Of a stretch of 64,000 nt of DNA, positions 41,139 through 51,017 are shown piece by piece (position 1 is the first letter of the stretch; every line of letters begins with the position of its first letter). Source of the stretch: Streptomyces albospinus (GTDB lineage: Bacteria; Actinomycetota; Actinomycetes; Streptomycetales; Streptomycetaceae); contig NZ_BMRP01000003.1 of NCBI RefSeq assembly GCF_014648695.1, forward strand, positions 74,621 through 138,620, given 5' to 3'. The position numbers and the translations under genes are program-made. The notes beneath the pieces are model-generated. The model did not search any database. It had not been told where the DNA came from and saw only the letters and a list, made by a program, of their open reading frames with translations.

Positions 41139-42314
41139 ATGAGCAGCGACAACCCCGCCGTCTGGCAGGCAGGTTGGGCCGCATCCATGCAGCGTCCCAG
41201 TGCGGGGTTCGACAAGAACTGGGCCGAGGAGGGCTTCGCGGACCAGACCGTACGGCAGGTCGTACGGGTCACCGGGGCGGGGACCTCGGCCCGGATCACA
41301 CTCTCCAACCGCTACGGGACCGCGCCGCTGGAGGTGTCCGGCGCCCGGATCGCGCGTACGGACAAGGGGCCGGCGGTGCACGGCGGTACGGTCCGCCGGA
41401 TCACCTTCGGCGGGGCGGATTCCGTGCGGATCCCGGCGGGCGGCGAGGTCCGCAGCGATGCAGTGGAGGTGCGCGTGGCGGCCTTCGACGCGCTCACCGT
41501 GTCCCTGTACTTCGCCCGGCCGACCGGCCCGGCGACGTTCCACGCGCAGGCGTTCGCCACCTCCTACCGGGCGGCGGGCGAGCAGTTGGGGGACGTGGAT
41601 CCGGCGGTCTTCGGTGCGACGACGGTGTCGTGGTACTACCTCGCCGCCGTGGAGCTGGCCGGCGGCGGGGCGGCGCGGCGGGACACCGTCGTGGCGTTCG
41701 GCGACTCGATCACCGACGGCTTCGCGTCGACCGTCGACGGGAATGCGCGCTACCCGGACGCGCTGGCCGAGCGGCTGGCCGCCGCGGGCACCCCGCGTCC
41801 GGTGCTCAACCACGGCATCGGCGGGAATCTGCTGCTGCACGACTCGGCGTGGTACGGCGACCGGGCCGGGGAGCGGTTCGGGCGGGATGTGCTGGAGCAG
41901 CCGGGTGTGCGGTCCGTCGTCGTCCTGGTGGGCCTCAACGACATCGGGTTCAGCGAGGTCGACCTCCCGACGTACCGGCCCAATCCGGATCTCCCCGCCG
42001 GTCGGCTCATCGCGGGGTACCAGGAGTTGATCGACCGGGCGCGGGCCGCGGGGGTGCGGGTCACCGGGGCGACGATCATGCCGTTCAAGGGGGCGGAGTA
42101 CCACACCCCGGCTGCCGAGGCGAAGCGGCGGGAGGTCAATGCGTGGATCCGCACCTCGGGCGCGTTCGACGCGGTGGCGGACTTCGCGGCGGTGCTGGCC
42201 GATCCGGACGACGCGGACGCGCTGGCGCCCGGTTACGACAGCGGGGACCGCAAGCACCCGAACGACGCGGGGTACCGGGCGATGGCGGCGGCGATCGATC
42301 TCGCGGCGCTCTGA
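41139..42314 (+). CDS. SGNH/GDSL-family hydrolase
   Basis: A 391-residue esterase-like protein. An N-terminal beta-rich domain of about 185 residues (VRVTGAGTSARITLSNRYGTAPLEVSGARIA) precedes the SGNH fold with block I FGDSITDGFAS (Ser nucleophile), a Gly block (NHGIGGNLL), Asn block (VGLNDIGFS) and the Asp-His block DRKHPNDAGY. There is no signal peptide, so it is probably cytoplasmic or exported without a classic signal. Family enzymes deacetylate sugars or hydrolyse lipids. ATG at 41139. Confidence 0.88.
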   Translation: MSSDNPAVWQAGWAASMQRPSAGFDKNWAEEGFADQTVRQVVRVTGAGTSARITLSNRYGTAPLEVSGARIARTDKGPAVHGGTVRRITFGGADSVRIPAGGEVRSDAVEVRVAAFDALTVSLYFARPTGPATFHAQAFATSYRAAGEQLGDVDPAVFGATTVSWYYLAAVELAGGGAARRDTVVAFGDSITDGFASTVDGNARYPDALAERLAAAGTPRPVLNHGIGGNLLLHDSAWYGDRAGERFGRDVLEQPGVRSVVVLVGLNDIGFSEVDLPTYRPNPDLPAGRLIAGYQELIDRARAAGVRVTGATIMPFKGAEYHTPAAEAKRREVNAWIRTSGAFDAVADFAAVLADPDDADALAPGYDSGDRKHPNDAGYRAMAAAIDLAAL

Positions 42315-42369
42315 CGCCCGGGTGCAGCGGCGCCGGGTCGGGGACCGCCACCGGCCCGGCGCCCGGCGG

Positions 42370-44214
42370 TCAGACCAGCATTCCGGAGGCGCGTCCGTCG
42401 TCCACCGCGCCGTCGCCGTCCACCGGCCGCTGGTGCGCATCGCGCCGCACCAGCGCCGCATAGCGCCCGCCTGCCGCCAGCAGCTCGTCGTGGGTGCCGC
42501 GTTCGGCGATCCGGCCGGCGTCCAGGACGACGATCTGGTCGGCGTCGCGGATGGTGGAGAGGCGGTGCGCGATGGTGAGGGTGGTGCGGCCTTCGGAGAG
42601 GGCGTCGACGGCCTGCTGGACGGCGTGTTCGGTGCGGGTGTCCAGGGCGCTGGTCGCCTCGTCCAGTACGAGGACCGGCGGGTCGCGCAGGATGGTGCGG
42701 GCGAGGGCGAGGCGTTGCTTCTCGCCGCCGGAGAAGCGGTAGCCGCGCTCGCCGACGAGGGTGTCGTAGCCGTCGGGGAGGGCCGCGATGTGGTCGTGGA
42801 TCTGGGCGGCCCGGGCCGCGCGTTCGATCTCCTCGTCGGTCGCGTCGGGCTTGGCGAACCGGAGGTTGTCGGCGACCGAGGCATGGAAGAGGTAGGTCTC
42901 CTGGGAGACCACGCCGACCGAGCGGGCGAGGGTGGCGAATCCGAGGTCGCGGACGTCGGTGCCGTCGAGGGTGACCCGGCCCCCGGTCACGTCGTAGAGG
43001 CGGGGGACGAGGTAGCTCAGGGTGCTCTTGCCGCTGCCGGTGGGGCCGACGACGGCGAGGCTGCCGCCCGCCGGGATCGTCAGGTCGATGCCGTCCAGGG
43101 TGGGCGCCGCTTCGGGGTCGTAGCCGAACCGCACGTTCTCGAAGCGGATTTCACCGCGCGGGGCCGGTAGCTCCACGGGGGCGGCGGGCTCGGTGATGGC
43201 GACCGGCAGGTCCAGGTACTCGAAGATGCGCTGGAACAGCGCCAGCGAGGTCTGCATGTCGACGCCGGTGGAGAGCAGCGAGATGGTGGGGCGGAGCAGA
43301 CCCTGCTGGAGCGAGACGAAGGCGACCAGGGTGCCGATGGAGAAGACCGGGCCGCCGAACTGGAGGACGATCCCGGCCGCCCAGTAGATGAGCGCGGGCA
43401 TGGCGGCCATGACGATGCCGATGGTGGCCATCCGCCAGCGGCCGGCCATGTTCGCACGGACCTCCAGGCCGACCAGGCGCTCGGATTCCTCGGCGAAGTT
43501 CTTGGTGAGCGAGTCGGCGCGGCCCATGGTGCGGCCGAGCAGGATGCCGCTGACGGAGAGGGATTCGGTGACCATCGCGGACATCGACGCCAGCTGCTTC
43601 TGCCGCTCGGTGGTGATCTTCTTGCGCTCGTTGCCGACCCGGCGGCTGATCCAGACGAACACCGGGAGCAGGAGGAGTGAGACGACGGTCAGCCGCCAGT
43701 CGAGGGCGACCATGGCGACGACGGTGGCGACGACGGAGGTGAGGTTGGAGACCAGGGACGTCGCGGTGGAGGTGACGGTGGCCTGCATACCGCCGATGTC
43801 GTTGGCTATCCGAGACTGGACCTCGCCGGTGCGGGTGCGGGTGAAGAAGGCCAGCGGCATCCGCTGGAGCTTGGCATAGACGGCGGTGCGCAGATCGTGC
43901 ATCACGCGCTGGCCGACGGTGGTGGATATCAGCGTCTGGAGCACGCCGAAGACGCTGGTGGTCACCGCGGTGGCGATCATGCCGAGGGCGAGCAGGGACA
44001 GCAGTCCGGTGCGCCGTCCGGGGATGGCGACGTCCAGGATCTCCCGGAGGAGGAACGGGGAGGCCACCGAGACCAGGGACGAGGCGGCGACCAGCAGGCC
44101 GACGAGGGCGAGCCGGGCGCGGTAGGGGCGGAAGAGGGCGAGGATCCGCCGCAGGGGGACCGGGGCGTCCGGGTCCTTGGGCGGTGCGGTCCATTGGGGT
44201 TCGTCGCGGCGCAT
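42370..44214 (-). CDS. ABC exporter, membrane and ATPase domains fused (MsbA/multidrug type)
   Basis: A 614-residue half-transporter. Six membrane helices occupy residues 35-320; the ATPase domain has GPTGSGKST, FSGGEKQRLALAR, PPVLVLDEATSALD and the H-loop TIAHRLSTIRDADQ, all intact, so a homodimer could work. It is divergent from a MarR gene with a dyad between, the classic layout of a MarR-repressed drug exporter. The substrate is unknown. Confidence 0.92.
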   Translation of the reverse strand: MRRDEPQWTAPPKDPDAPVPLRRILALFRPYRARLALVGLLVAASSLVSVASPFLLREILDVAIPGRRTGLLSLLALGMIATAVTTSVFGVLQTLISTTVGQRVMHDLRTAVYAKLQRMPLAFFTRTRTGEVQSRIANDIGGMQATVTSTATSLVSNLTSVVATVVAMVALDWRLTVVSLLLLPVFVWISRRVGNERKKITTERQKQLASMSAMVTESLSVSGILLGRTMGRADSLTKNFAEESERLVGLEVRANMAGRWRMATIGIVMAAMPALIYWAAGIVLQFGGPVFSIGTLVAFVSLQQGLLRPTISLLSTGVDMQTSLALFQRIFEYLDLPVAITEPAAPVELPAPRGEIRFENVRFGYDPEAAPTLDGIDLTIPAGGSLAVVGPTGSGKSTLSYLVPRLYDVTGGRVTLDGTDVRDLGFATLARSVGVVSQETYLFHASVADNLRFAKPDATDEEIERAARAAQIHDHIAALPDGYDTLVGERGYRFSGGEKQRLALARTILRDPPVLVLDEATSALDTRTEHAVQQAVDALSEGRTTLTIAHRLSTIRDADQIVVLDAGRIAERGTHDELLAAGGRYAALVRRDAHQRPVDGDGAVDDGRASGMLV

Positions 44215-44264
44215 GGGCTCCTTCGAGGATGCATACGGGAAGCAGGGACATCGCGGAGCTTAGC

Positions 44265-44289
44265 TCATTGTTACCTATACTCACAATGA
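44265..44289. promoter_or_regulatory. MarR-type inverted repeat in the divergent exporter/MarR gap
   Basis: Arms TCATTGT and ACAATGA with 11 bp between. The centre contains TATACT, a -10-like hexamer on the plus strand. It sits 51-75 bp upstream of the exporter start and 25-49 bp upstream of the MarR start, so one bound dimer could shut both. Confidence 0.65.
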
Positions 44290-44313
44290 ACCAGGTCCTG
44301 CTATCCTCGGGGC

Positions 44314-44778
44314 ATGCCCTCGCCTTCCCCCGCCCCGTCCGCCGGCAGCGGCAACCTCGCCGAGCAGCTGGTCCGGCTGACCCGCCGGATGCACCGCGCC
44401 CAGCAGCACCATCTCGCGCGGCTCGACATCGCGTTCACGCCGGCCCAGTCCCGGCTGCTGCGGATCGTGGACCACTACCGCGGCACCCCGCCGCGGATGG
44501 CCGACCTCGCCGAGCGGCTGGAGGTCGTACCACGGGCGGTGACGACGCTGGTGGACGCGCTGGAGGCGAACGGTGCGGTGCGCCGGGTGCCGGATCCGGC
44601 CAACCGGCGGGTGGTGCGGATCGAGCTCACCGACACCGGGCGCGTCGCGCTCGGCGCGTTGCGCAGCGCCCGGCGGGCCGCGGCGGAGGAGATCCTGGCT
44701 CCACTGACCGCCGAGCAGCGCGAGGAGTTCGGCGAACTGCTGTCGGCTCTGGTCGACGGGCCGGGTAGGCATCACTGA
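44314..44778 (+). CDS. MarR-family transcriptional regulator
   Basis: A 154-residue regulator. The winged HTH covers FTPAQSRLLRIVDHYRGTPPRMADLAERLEVVPRAVTTLVDALEANGAVRRVPDPANRRVVRIELTDTG, the MarR pattern with the DxRxx-like wing. It is divergent from the ABC exporter gene and probably represses it, releasing on drug binding. ATG at 44314. Confidence 0.92.
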   Translation: MPSPSPAPSAGSGNLAEQLVRLTRRMHRAQQHHLARLDIAFTPAQSRLLRIVDHYRGTPPRMADLAERLEVVPRAVTTLVDALEANGAVRRVPDPANRRVVRIELTDTGRVALGALRSARRAAAEEILAPLTAEQREEFGELLSALVDGPGRHH

Positions 44779-44819
44779 CCCGAGCGCCACGGCAGCGCCG
44801 CCTCACCCGAGGAGTGACC

Positions 44820-47756
44820 GTGCCCCTGCTGGAGCCCCGCCCCCAGGCCCTGCGGCCCACTGCCACCGCCAGACCCGCGCCCGACCGGGTGCCCGACCGG
44901 CTGGCCGCGGGCACTCCCGAGCCGCTGCGCGGCGACCTCGTCGCGCTGCTCGGCGCGGACAAGGTGCTGCACGAGGTCTCCGACCTGGTCCGCTACGCCT
45001 CCGACGCCAGCCCGTACCGCTTCGTCCCGCAGGTCGTGGTGATCGCCGCGGACGTCGACGACATCTCCGCGGTGTTCTCCTACGCCCACGGCAAAGGCCG
45101 CAACGTCGTCTTCCGGGCCGCCGGGACCTCCCTCAACGGCCAGGCGCAGGGCGAGGACATCCTCGTCGACGTACGCCGCCACTGGGCCGGGATCGAGGTG
45201 CTCGACGACGGTGCCCGCGCCCGCATCCGGCCCGGTACGACGGTGCTGCGGGCCAACGCCGCGCTCGCCCGCCACGGCCGGCTGCTCGGCCCCGACCCGG
45301 CCAGCGCGATCGCCTGCACCCTCGGCGGGGTGGTCGCCAACAACGCCTCGGGGATGACCGCGGGCACCGCCCGCAACTCCTACCGGACGCTGGCCTCGCT
45401 CACCCTCGTCCTGCCGTCCGGCACCCTCGTCGACACCGCCGACCCGGACGCCGACACCGAGCTGGCGCACGCCGAACCGGCGCTCTGCGCGGGGCTGCTC
45501 GCCCTCAAGGCGGAGATCGAGGCGGACCCCGGGCTGGTGGCCGGGATCCGCGCCAAGTACCGGATCAAGAACACCAACGGCTACCGGCTGGACGCCTTCC
45601 TCGACGGCGCCACGCCGGTGCAGATCCTGCGCGGGCTGATGGTCGGCTCCGAGGGGACGCTCGGCTTCATCGCCGAGACGGTCTTCGACACCCTGCCGCT
45701 GGACCGGCACACCGTGAGCGCGCTCCTCTTCTTCCCGACCCTCGCCTCCGCTGCCGCCGCCGTACCGCGCTTCAACGAGGCGGGCGCCCGGGCCGTGGAG
45801 CTGATGGACGGCAACACGCTGCGGGCCTCGGTGAGCGTGGCCGGGGTGCCCGCCGACTGGGCGGAGCTGCCGAAGGAGACCACGGCGCTGCTGGTCGAGT
45901 TCCGGGCACCGGACGAGGCCGCGCAGCAGGCGTACGAGCGGACCACGGCACGGCTGCTGGACGAGCTGGAGCTGGTCGCGCCGGTCGCCTCGGTCACCAA
46001 CGCCTTCACCCGGGACCCGGCGGCCATCGGCGGCTACTGGAAGGCCCGGAAGGCGTTCGTCACCGCGGTCGGCGGATCCCGGCCGTCCGGTACGACGCTG
46101 ATCACGGAGGACTTCGCGGTGCCGCCGGACCGGCTCGCCGACGCCTGTACGGCACTCCTGGAACTCCAGGCCCGGCACGGCTTCGACGCGGCGGTCGCCG
46201 GTCATGCCGCCCACGGCAATCTGCACTTCCTGCTCGCGTTCGACGCGGCCGACCCGGACGATGTGGCGCGCTACGCCGCCTTCATGGACGAGTTCTGCCG
46301 GCTGACCGTCCGGCGCTTCGACGGCTCCCTCAAGGCCGAGCACGCCACCGGCCGCAACATCGCGCCCTTCCTGGAGCTCGAATGGGGGCCGCGGGCAACG
46401 GAGTTGATGTGGCGGATCAAGCAGACCGTGGACCCGCACGGCATCCTGGCCCCGCGCATCCTCCTGGACCGCGATCCCCGCGCGCATCTGCGCGGGCTGA
46501 AGACCATCCCGCGGGTCGAGGCCATCGCCGACCCGTGCATCGAGTGCGGCTTCTGCGAACCGACCTGCCCCAGCAAGGACCTGACCACCACACCCCGCCA
46601 ACGCATCGTGCTGCGCCGCGAGATGCTGCGCCAGCCGCCCGGCTCCGCCGTCGGCGAGGCGCTGCTCGACGCGTACGGCTATGCCGCGGTGGACACCTGC
46701 GCCGGCGACGCCACCTGCAAACTGGCCTGCCCGGTGGGCATCGACACCGGCGCGCTGATGAAGGACTTCCGGCATCTGCGGCACTCGCCGCGCGAGGAGT
46801 GGCTGGCCGAGCAGACCGCGCGGCGGTTCGCGGCCGTGGAGCGGGCGGCGCGGCTCGCGGTGGCGGCCGCGGACCGGATCGGCGACCGGCTGCTGACATC
46901 CGTGACGGGCGCCGCCCGCAAGGCGGTTCGCCCCGATCTGGTGCCCGAGTGGCTGCCGCAGATCCCGGGTGCCGCGGCCCGTACGCTGCCCACGACGCAC
47001 CGGGCGGGCGCGGCGGCGGTCTACTACCCGGCATGCGTGAACCGGATCTTCGGCGAGCCGGCCGGCCACCGCGGGCCTTCGCTGCCCGAGGCGGTGGTGG
47101 CGGTCTCCCGGCGGGCCGGCCGCCCGGTGTGGATCCCGCCGGACGTCACCGGCACCTGCTGCGCCACGATCTGGCACTCCAAGGGCTACGAGCGCGGCAA
47201 CCGTGTCATGGCACACCGCATCGTCGAGGCGGCCTGGGGCTGGACGGCCGGCGGGGAGCTGCCGCTGATCGTCGACGCCTCCTCCTGCACCCTCGGCATC
47301 GCCCACGAGGTCGTGCCGTATCTGACGCCGTTCCACCGCGCCCTGCACGCCGAGCTGACGGTCGTCGACTCCCTGGTCTGGGCCGCCGACGAACTCCTCC
47401 CCCGTCTCGACATCCACCGCACCCTCGGCTCCGCCGTCCTCCACCCCACCTGCTCCATGCGGCACTTGGGCGACGAGGACCGGCTCCGGCAGCTCGCCGA
47501 GGCGTGCGCCCGCGAGGTCGTGGTGCCGGACGACGCGGGCTGCTGCGCCTTCGCCGGCGACCGCGGAATGCTGCACAGGGAATTGACCGAGTCGGCGACG
47601 GCGAAGGAAGCCGCCGAGGTGACCGCACGCCGTTTCGACGCGCACCTCTCCGCGAACCGCATGTGCGAGATCGGCATGGACCACGCGACGGAGGGCCGAG
47701 GCTATTACTCGGCCCTCCTGGCGCTGGAACAAGCGACGCGCCCCGGCCCGTCCTGA
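44820..47756 (+). CDS. FAD-binding and Fe-S-cluster protein, D-lactate dehydrogenase-like (GlcD-GlcF fusion)
   Basis: A 978-residue flavo-iron-sulfur protein. An N-terminal FAD_binding_4 domain (VVFRAAGTSLNGQAQGEDILVDVRR, LGGVVANNASGMTAGT), then the FAD-oxidase C domain (GHAAHGNLHFLLAFDAADPDD), two 4Fe-4S sites (CIECGFCEPTCPSKD, CAGDATCKLACPVG) and C-terminal CCG segments (GTCCATIWHSKGY, GCCAFAGDRGM). This fusion is typical of membrane-bound D-lactate or glycolate oxidation. GTG at 44820 fits GAGGAG five bases upstream better than GTG at 44814. It lies 3.8 kb from lutABC. Confidence 0.9.
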   Translation: MPLLEPRPQALRPTATARPAPDRVPDRLAAGTPEPLRGDLVALLGADKVLHEVSDLVRYASDASPYRFVPQVVVIAADVDDISAVFSYAHGKGRNVVFRAAGTSLNGQAQGEDILVDVRRHWAGIEVLDDGARARIRPGTTVLRANAALARHGRLLGPDPASAIACTLGGVVANNASGMTAGTARNSYRTLASLTLVLPSGTLVDTADPDADTELAHAEPALCAGLLALKAEIEADPGLVAGIRAKYRIKNTNGYRLDAFLDGATPVQILRGLMVGSEGTLGFIAETVFDTLPLDRHTVSALLFFPTLASAAAAVPRFNEAGARAVELMDGNTLRASVSVAGVPADWAELPKETTALLVEFRAPDEAAQQAYERTTARLLDELELVAPVASVTNAFTRDPAAIGGYWKARKAFVTAVGGSRPSGTTLITEDFAVPPDRLADACTALLELQARHGFDAAVAGHAAHGNLHFLLAFDAADPDDVARYAAFMDEFCRLTVRRFDGSLKAEHATGRNIAPFLELEWGPRATELMWRIKQTVDPHGILAPRILLDRDPRAHLRGLKTIPRVEAIADPCIECGFCEPTCPSKDLTTTPRQRIVLRREMLRQPPGSAVGEALLDAYGYAAVDTCAGDATCKLACPVGIDTGALMKDFRHLRHSPREEWLAEQTARRFAAVERAARLAVAAADRIGDRLLTSVTGAARKAVRPDLVPEWLPQIPGAAARTLPTTHRAGAAAVYYPACVNRIFGEPAGHRGPSLPEAVVAVSRRAGRPVWIPPDVTGTCCATIWHSKGYERGNRVMAHRIVEAAWGWTAGGELPLIVDASSCTLGIAHEVVPYLTPFHRALHAELTVVDSLVWAADELLPRLDIHRTLGSAVLHPTCSMRHLGDEDRLRQLAEACAREVVVPDDAGCCAFAGDRGMLHRELTESATAKEAAEVTARRFDAHLSANRMCEIGMDHATEGRGYYSALLALEQATRPGPS

Positions 47757-47780
47757 GGGAACTCCCCCGGCCGGCCCGGC

Positions 47781-49154
47781 TCAGCGTGTGATGTGCAGCG
47801 CCACGGCGCTCTTGGCGGGAACGGTGAGCTGCGCCTTTCCGTCAGCGCCCACGGCGACCGTGTGCCCGTCGCACGAGGCGGGCGCCGCGGCGACGACATT
47901 GCAGTACGTGCCGCCCGGCAGCGACGTGGCGAATGTCTGGTGCAGTTCGCCGTCACCGTTGTTGATGACGACGAATCCCGCCTTTCCCCGACCGAAGGCG
48001 ATCGCGCTGCCCCCGTTGTCCCACCAGTCCGTCAGCTCCGCCGCTCCCACCGCATTGCGGAAGCCGACCATGCCGGTGATCTCCTGCTTGGCGTGCTCGC
48101 CGGTCCAGCCGCTGCTGCCGGAGGCCGGCGGGCCCGCGTCCTTGTCGGTCCACGTGTAGCCGGAATAGACGTTCGGCGAGCCGTAGGGCGACGCGAGCAT
48201 GAAGACGTTGGCGAGGGTGTAGGCCGCGCCGTCCTTGTACGTCAGCGTGGAGCCGTTGCGCTCGGTGTCCCAGTTGTCGACGAAGGTACGGGCCTTCTCG
48301 CCGCTGAGCTTTCCGTCCGCGACGGATTTGAGCTGCGCGATATTGCCGCCCTGGAAGGCGCTCTTGAGGTGGGTGCCGTAGCGGAATTCGTCGACGTCGC
48401 CGATTCCGGTGTACTCGTCGGGCTGGACGGCCTCGCCGGCGCCGTAGATGACCTCCTGCACCCAGTAGCCGGGGTCCTTCATCTTGCCTTTGATGGCGGC
48501 GAGATCGGTGGCGGAGATGTGTTTTGCGGCGTCCACCCGGAATCCGTCCACGCCCAGCGACCGCAGATCGTCGAGGTACTTCGCGATGGTGGTGCGGACA
48601 TAGTCGCTGCCGGTGTCGAGATCGGCGAGTCCGACCAGTTCGCAGTTCTGGACGTCATTGCGGTCGCCGTAATGGGAGATGGGTCTGCGGCAGCTGTGGA
48701 AGTCCTGGTCCTGGTAGTAGCCGGGGTAGTTGTACTTGGTGTACTGGGTGCCTCCGGTGCCCGTGCCGGACCCCGCCGACATGTGGTTGACGACCGCGTC
48801 GGCGAGGACCTTGACGCCCGCGCCGTGGCAGGCGCCGACCATGGAGGCGAAGGCGTTGCGGTCGCCCAGCCGGCCGGCGATCTTGTAGCTGACGGGCTGG
48901 TACGACGTCCACCACTGGTCGCCCTGGATGTGCTCGGAGGCGGGTGAGACCTCGACGTAGCCGTAGCCGGCCGGGCCCAACTGGTCGGTGCAGGCGCGGG
49001 CGACGTCCGCGTACTTCCACTCGAAGAGGGTGGCCGTGACGGTCTTGTCGCCGGGTGGGGTGGCCTGCGAGGACCAGGGGGCGAAGGTGGCGAGGCCGAC
49101 CGCGGCGAGCACGCCCGCCAGCGTCCCGCCCAGCACACGGGAACGTTGCTGCAT
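47781..49154 (-). CDS. amy: Secreted alpha-amylase (GH13)
   Basis: A 457-residue exported amylase. The signal peptide is followed by the GH13 regions: I DAVVNH (119-124), [11 protein letters not shown] with nucleophile Asp208, [11 protein letters not shown] with acid Glu234, [11 protein letters not shown] with Asp296. Residue 295 in region IV is Trp where most alpha-amylases have His; I recall the same in other secreted Streptomyces amylases. There is a short C-terminal beta domain and no starch-binding module. It is convergent with the D-lactate dehydrogenase gene. An inverted repeat upstream suggests MalR-like control. Confidence 0.92.
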   Translation of the reverse strand: MQQRSRVLGGTLAGVLAAVGLATFAPWSSQATPPGDKTVTATLFEWKYADVARACTDQLGPAGYGYVEVSPASEHIQGDQWWTSYQPVSYKIAGRLGDRNAFASMVGACHGAGVKVLADAVVNHMSAGSGTGTGGTQYTKYNYPGYYQDQDFHSCRRPISHYGDRNDVQNCELVGLADLDTGSDYVRTTIAKYLDDLRSLGVDGFRVDAAKHISATDLAAIKGKMKDPGYWVQEVIYGAGEAVQPDEYTGIGDVDEFRYGTHLKSAFQGGNIAQLKSVADGKLSGEKARTFVDNWDTERNGSTLTYKDGAAYTLANVFMLASPYGSPNVYSGYTWTDKDAGPPASGSSGWTGEHAKQEITGMVGFRNAVGAAELTDWWDNGGSAIAFGRGKAGFVVINNGDGELHQTFATSLPGGTYCNVVAAAPASCDGHTVAVGADGKAQLTVPAKSAVALHITR

Positions 49155-49278
49155 CTTGCGGCTCCTTCGTCATGGGGCACGGCGCACCGCGCCCACGAGA
49201 GCAGCCACGCGCCAGGCCGCCATGGGGGGTTCTGCTTCGGAGCCTGCCGTTCCGCGCGTGGACACGTCAAGGTTTCAA

Positions 49279-49300
49279 GCAAGAGTTTTCAGTGTCTTGC
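49279..49300 (-). promoter_or_regulatory. Inverted repeat upstream of alpha-amylase
   Basis: GCAAGA and TCTTGC with 10 bp between; the context (TTTCAAGCAAGA / TCTTGCGAAAG) extends the symmetry. CTTGC-type repeats are known upstream of Streptomyces amylase genes controlled by MalR/Reg1. It lies in the 348-bp divergent gap 49155-49502; the rest of that gap holds only the ribosome site of the next gene. Confidence 0.5.
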
Positions 49301-49502
49301 GAAAGATACCGGCGGGAGCCGCAAGGCTGCGCAGCAGAGTGCTCCCAACCGGTCGCGGAGCGCTCACATGCCGCGCCGAAAAGTCCAAGTGTGCACATCA
49401 GGAGTCCAATTGGCCCTCTTGTGCCCCAGGCCGCCCAACCGACAGGGTCCTCACGGAGGTTCACGCCTGTCCCGCGTACCATCCGCTCTCCCTGGAGGAC
49501 CG

Positions 49503-50930
49503 ATGAACGAGGCACAACCGCAGAACCACGACCACAACGAGCAGGGCCCCAGCCGCCGTTCGGTCCTGTGGACCGCCGGCGCGGCGGGTGCCGGGCTGGG
49601 GATCGGCGGACTCACCGCGGGCCCGGCGGCGGCAGCCGCCCCCGGGGCGGCCCGGTCCGCGACGGCCGCGGCCCCGGCGGCCAAGGGCAAGACCATGATC
49701 GGGGTGCCGTTCGAGCCGCGCGGCACGGTGCGCGTCGGCATCGTCGGCCTCGGCAACCGCGGCGGCAGCATGATCGACCTCTTCCTGGCGGTGCCCCACG
49801 TCCGCGTGGTGGCGCTCTGCGACCCGGTGAAGGAGAAGGTCGCCAAGGCCGCGAAGAAGGTCACCGACGCCGGACAGGCCGCCCCCGCCGTCTACACCAA
49901 CGGCGACCACGACTTCGAGAACCTCTGCAAGCGCACCGACATCGACTTCGTCTACGCGGCCACGCCCTGGGACTGGCACTTCGAGATGGCCAGGACGGCG
50001 ATGCTCAACGGCAAGCACGTCGGCACGGAATGCCCGCTCGCGCTGCGCCTGGACCAGTTGTGGGAACTGGTCGACCTCTCCGAACGCACCCGCAGACACT
50101 GCCTCCAGCTGGAGAACTGCTGTTACGGCAGAAACGAGCTGCGGGTGCTGCGGATGGCGCACGCCGGCCTCTTCGGCGAGTTGCTGCACGGCGCCGGGGC
50201 CTACATCCACGATCTGCGCGGCCTGATGTTCGACCCGAAGTACTACGAGGGCCCCTGGCGCCGCCTCTGGCACACCAGGCTGCGCGGCGACCTCTACCCC
50301 AACCACGGCTTCGGCCCGGTCGCCAACTACATGGACGTCAACCGCGGCGACCGCGCGGTGCGCATCGCCAGCTTCGGTACGCCCTCGCGGGGACTGGCCG
50401 CGTACCGCAAGGAGCACATGCCGGCCAACGACCCCAGCTGGAAGGAGTCGTACATCGAGAGTGACCGGACGGTCAGCCTCGTGCAGACCGCCAAGGGGCG
50501 GGTGATCCGGCTGGAGCACGACGTCTCCACCCCGCATCCCTACAGCCGCATCAACAGCCTCGGCGGCACCAAGGGACTCTTCGAGGACTATCCGGAGCGG
50601 ATCTATCTGGAGCCCGACCAGAGCAACGACGACTGGGGCGACTTCGGCAAGTACGCGGAGTGGGACCACTGGCTCTGGAAGGAGCACGCCAACCCGCCCG
50701 GCGGGCACGGCGGGATGGACTACATGCTGGTCTTCCGGCTGACCCAGTGCATCCGGCTCGGCCTGGTACCGGACTTCGACGTCTACGACGCCGCGACCTG
50801 GACCGCGCCGGTGCCGCTGAGCGATCTCTCCATCAAGGCGAAGGGCGCCCCGCAGGAGATTCCGGACTTCACCCGGGGACTCTGGAAGCAGGCCCGGCCG
50901 GGAATGGATTCGCAGAAGCCGGCGGAGTAG
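49503..50930 (+). CDS. Tat-exported Gfo/Idh/MocA oxidoreductase, GH109-like
   Basis: A 475-residue protein. The Tat signal is [15 protein letters not shown], then an Ala-rich cleavage area. The NAD-binding motif is [38 protein letters not shown] and [14 protein letters not shown] are typical of the GH109 group, which removes alpha-N-acetylgalactosamine by an NAD-dependent oxidation-reduction cycle. The activity on GalNAc is inferred. GGAGG lies before the ATG. It is divergent from amylase, so both may serve external sugar use. Confidence 0.85.
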   Translation: MNEAQPQNHDHNEQGPSRRSVLWTAGAAGAGLGIGGLTAGPAAAAAPGAARSATAAAPAAKGKTMIGVPFEPRGTVRVGIVGLGNRGGSMIDLFLAVPHVRVVALCDPVKEKVAKAAKKVTDAGQAAPAVYTNGDHDFENLCKRTDIDFVYAATPWDWHFEMARTAMLNGKHVGTECPLALRLDQLWELVDLSERTRRHCLQLENCCYGRNELRVLRMAHAGLFGELLHGAGAYIHDLRGLMFDPKYYEGPWRRLWHTRLRGDLYPNHGFGPVANYMDVNRGDRAVRIASFGTPSRGLAAYRKEHMPANDPSWKESYIESDRTVSLVQTAKGRVIRLEHDVSTPHPYSRINSLGGTKGLFEDYPERIYLEPDQSNDDWGDFGKYAEWDHWLWKEHANPPGGHGGMDYMLVFRLTQCIRLGLVPDFDVYDAATWTAPVPLSDLSIKAKGAPQEIPDFTRGLWKQARPGMDSQKPAE

Positions 50931-51017
50931 CGGGAGTTCCCCCTCCCGGGCCCGGATTCCGGTCGCCGGTCCGGGCCCGGCGGTGGACGGCGGCCGTCCG
51001 CCTCCGGGCCCGGGGCG

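Noticed and set aside
44772..47732. Long minus-strand frame of 986 codons opposite the D-lactate dehydrogenase-like gene
   Set aside because: Antisense shadow of a gene with clear FAD and Fe-S motifs.
49263..49270. TTGACG on the minus strand as alpha-amylase -35 box
   Set aside because: No acceptable -10 hexamer at 16-19 bp spacing, so the promoter is not called.
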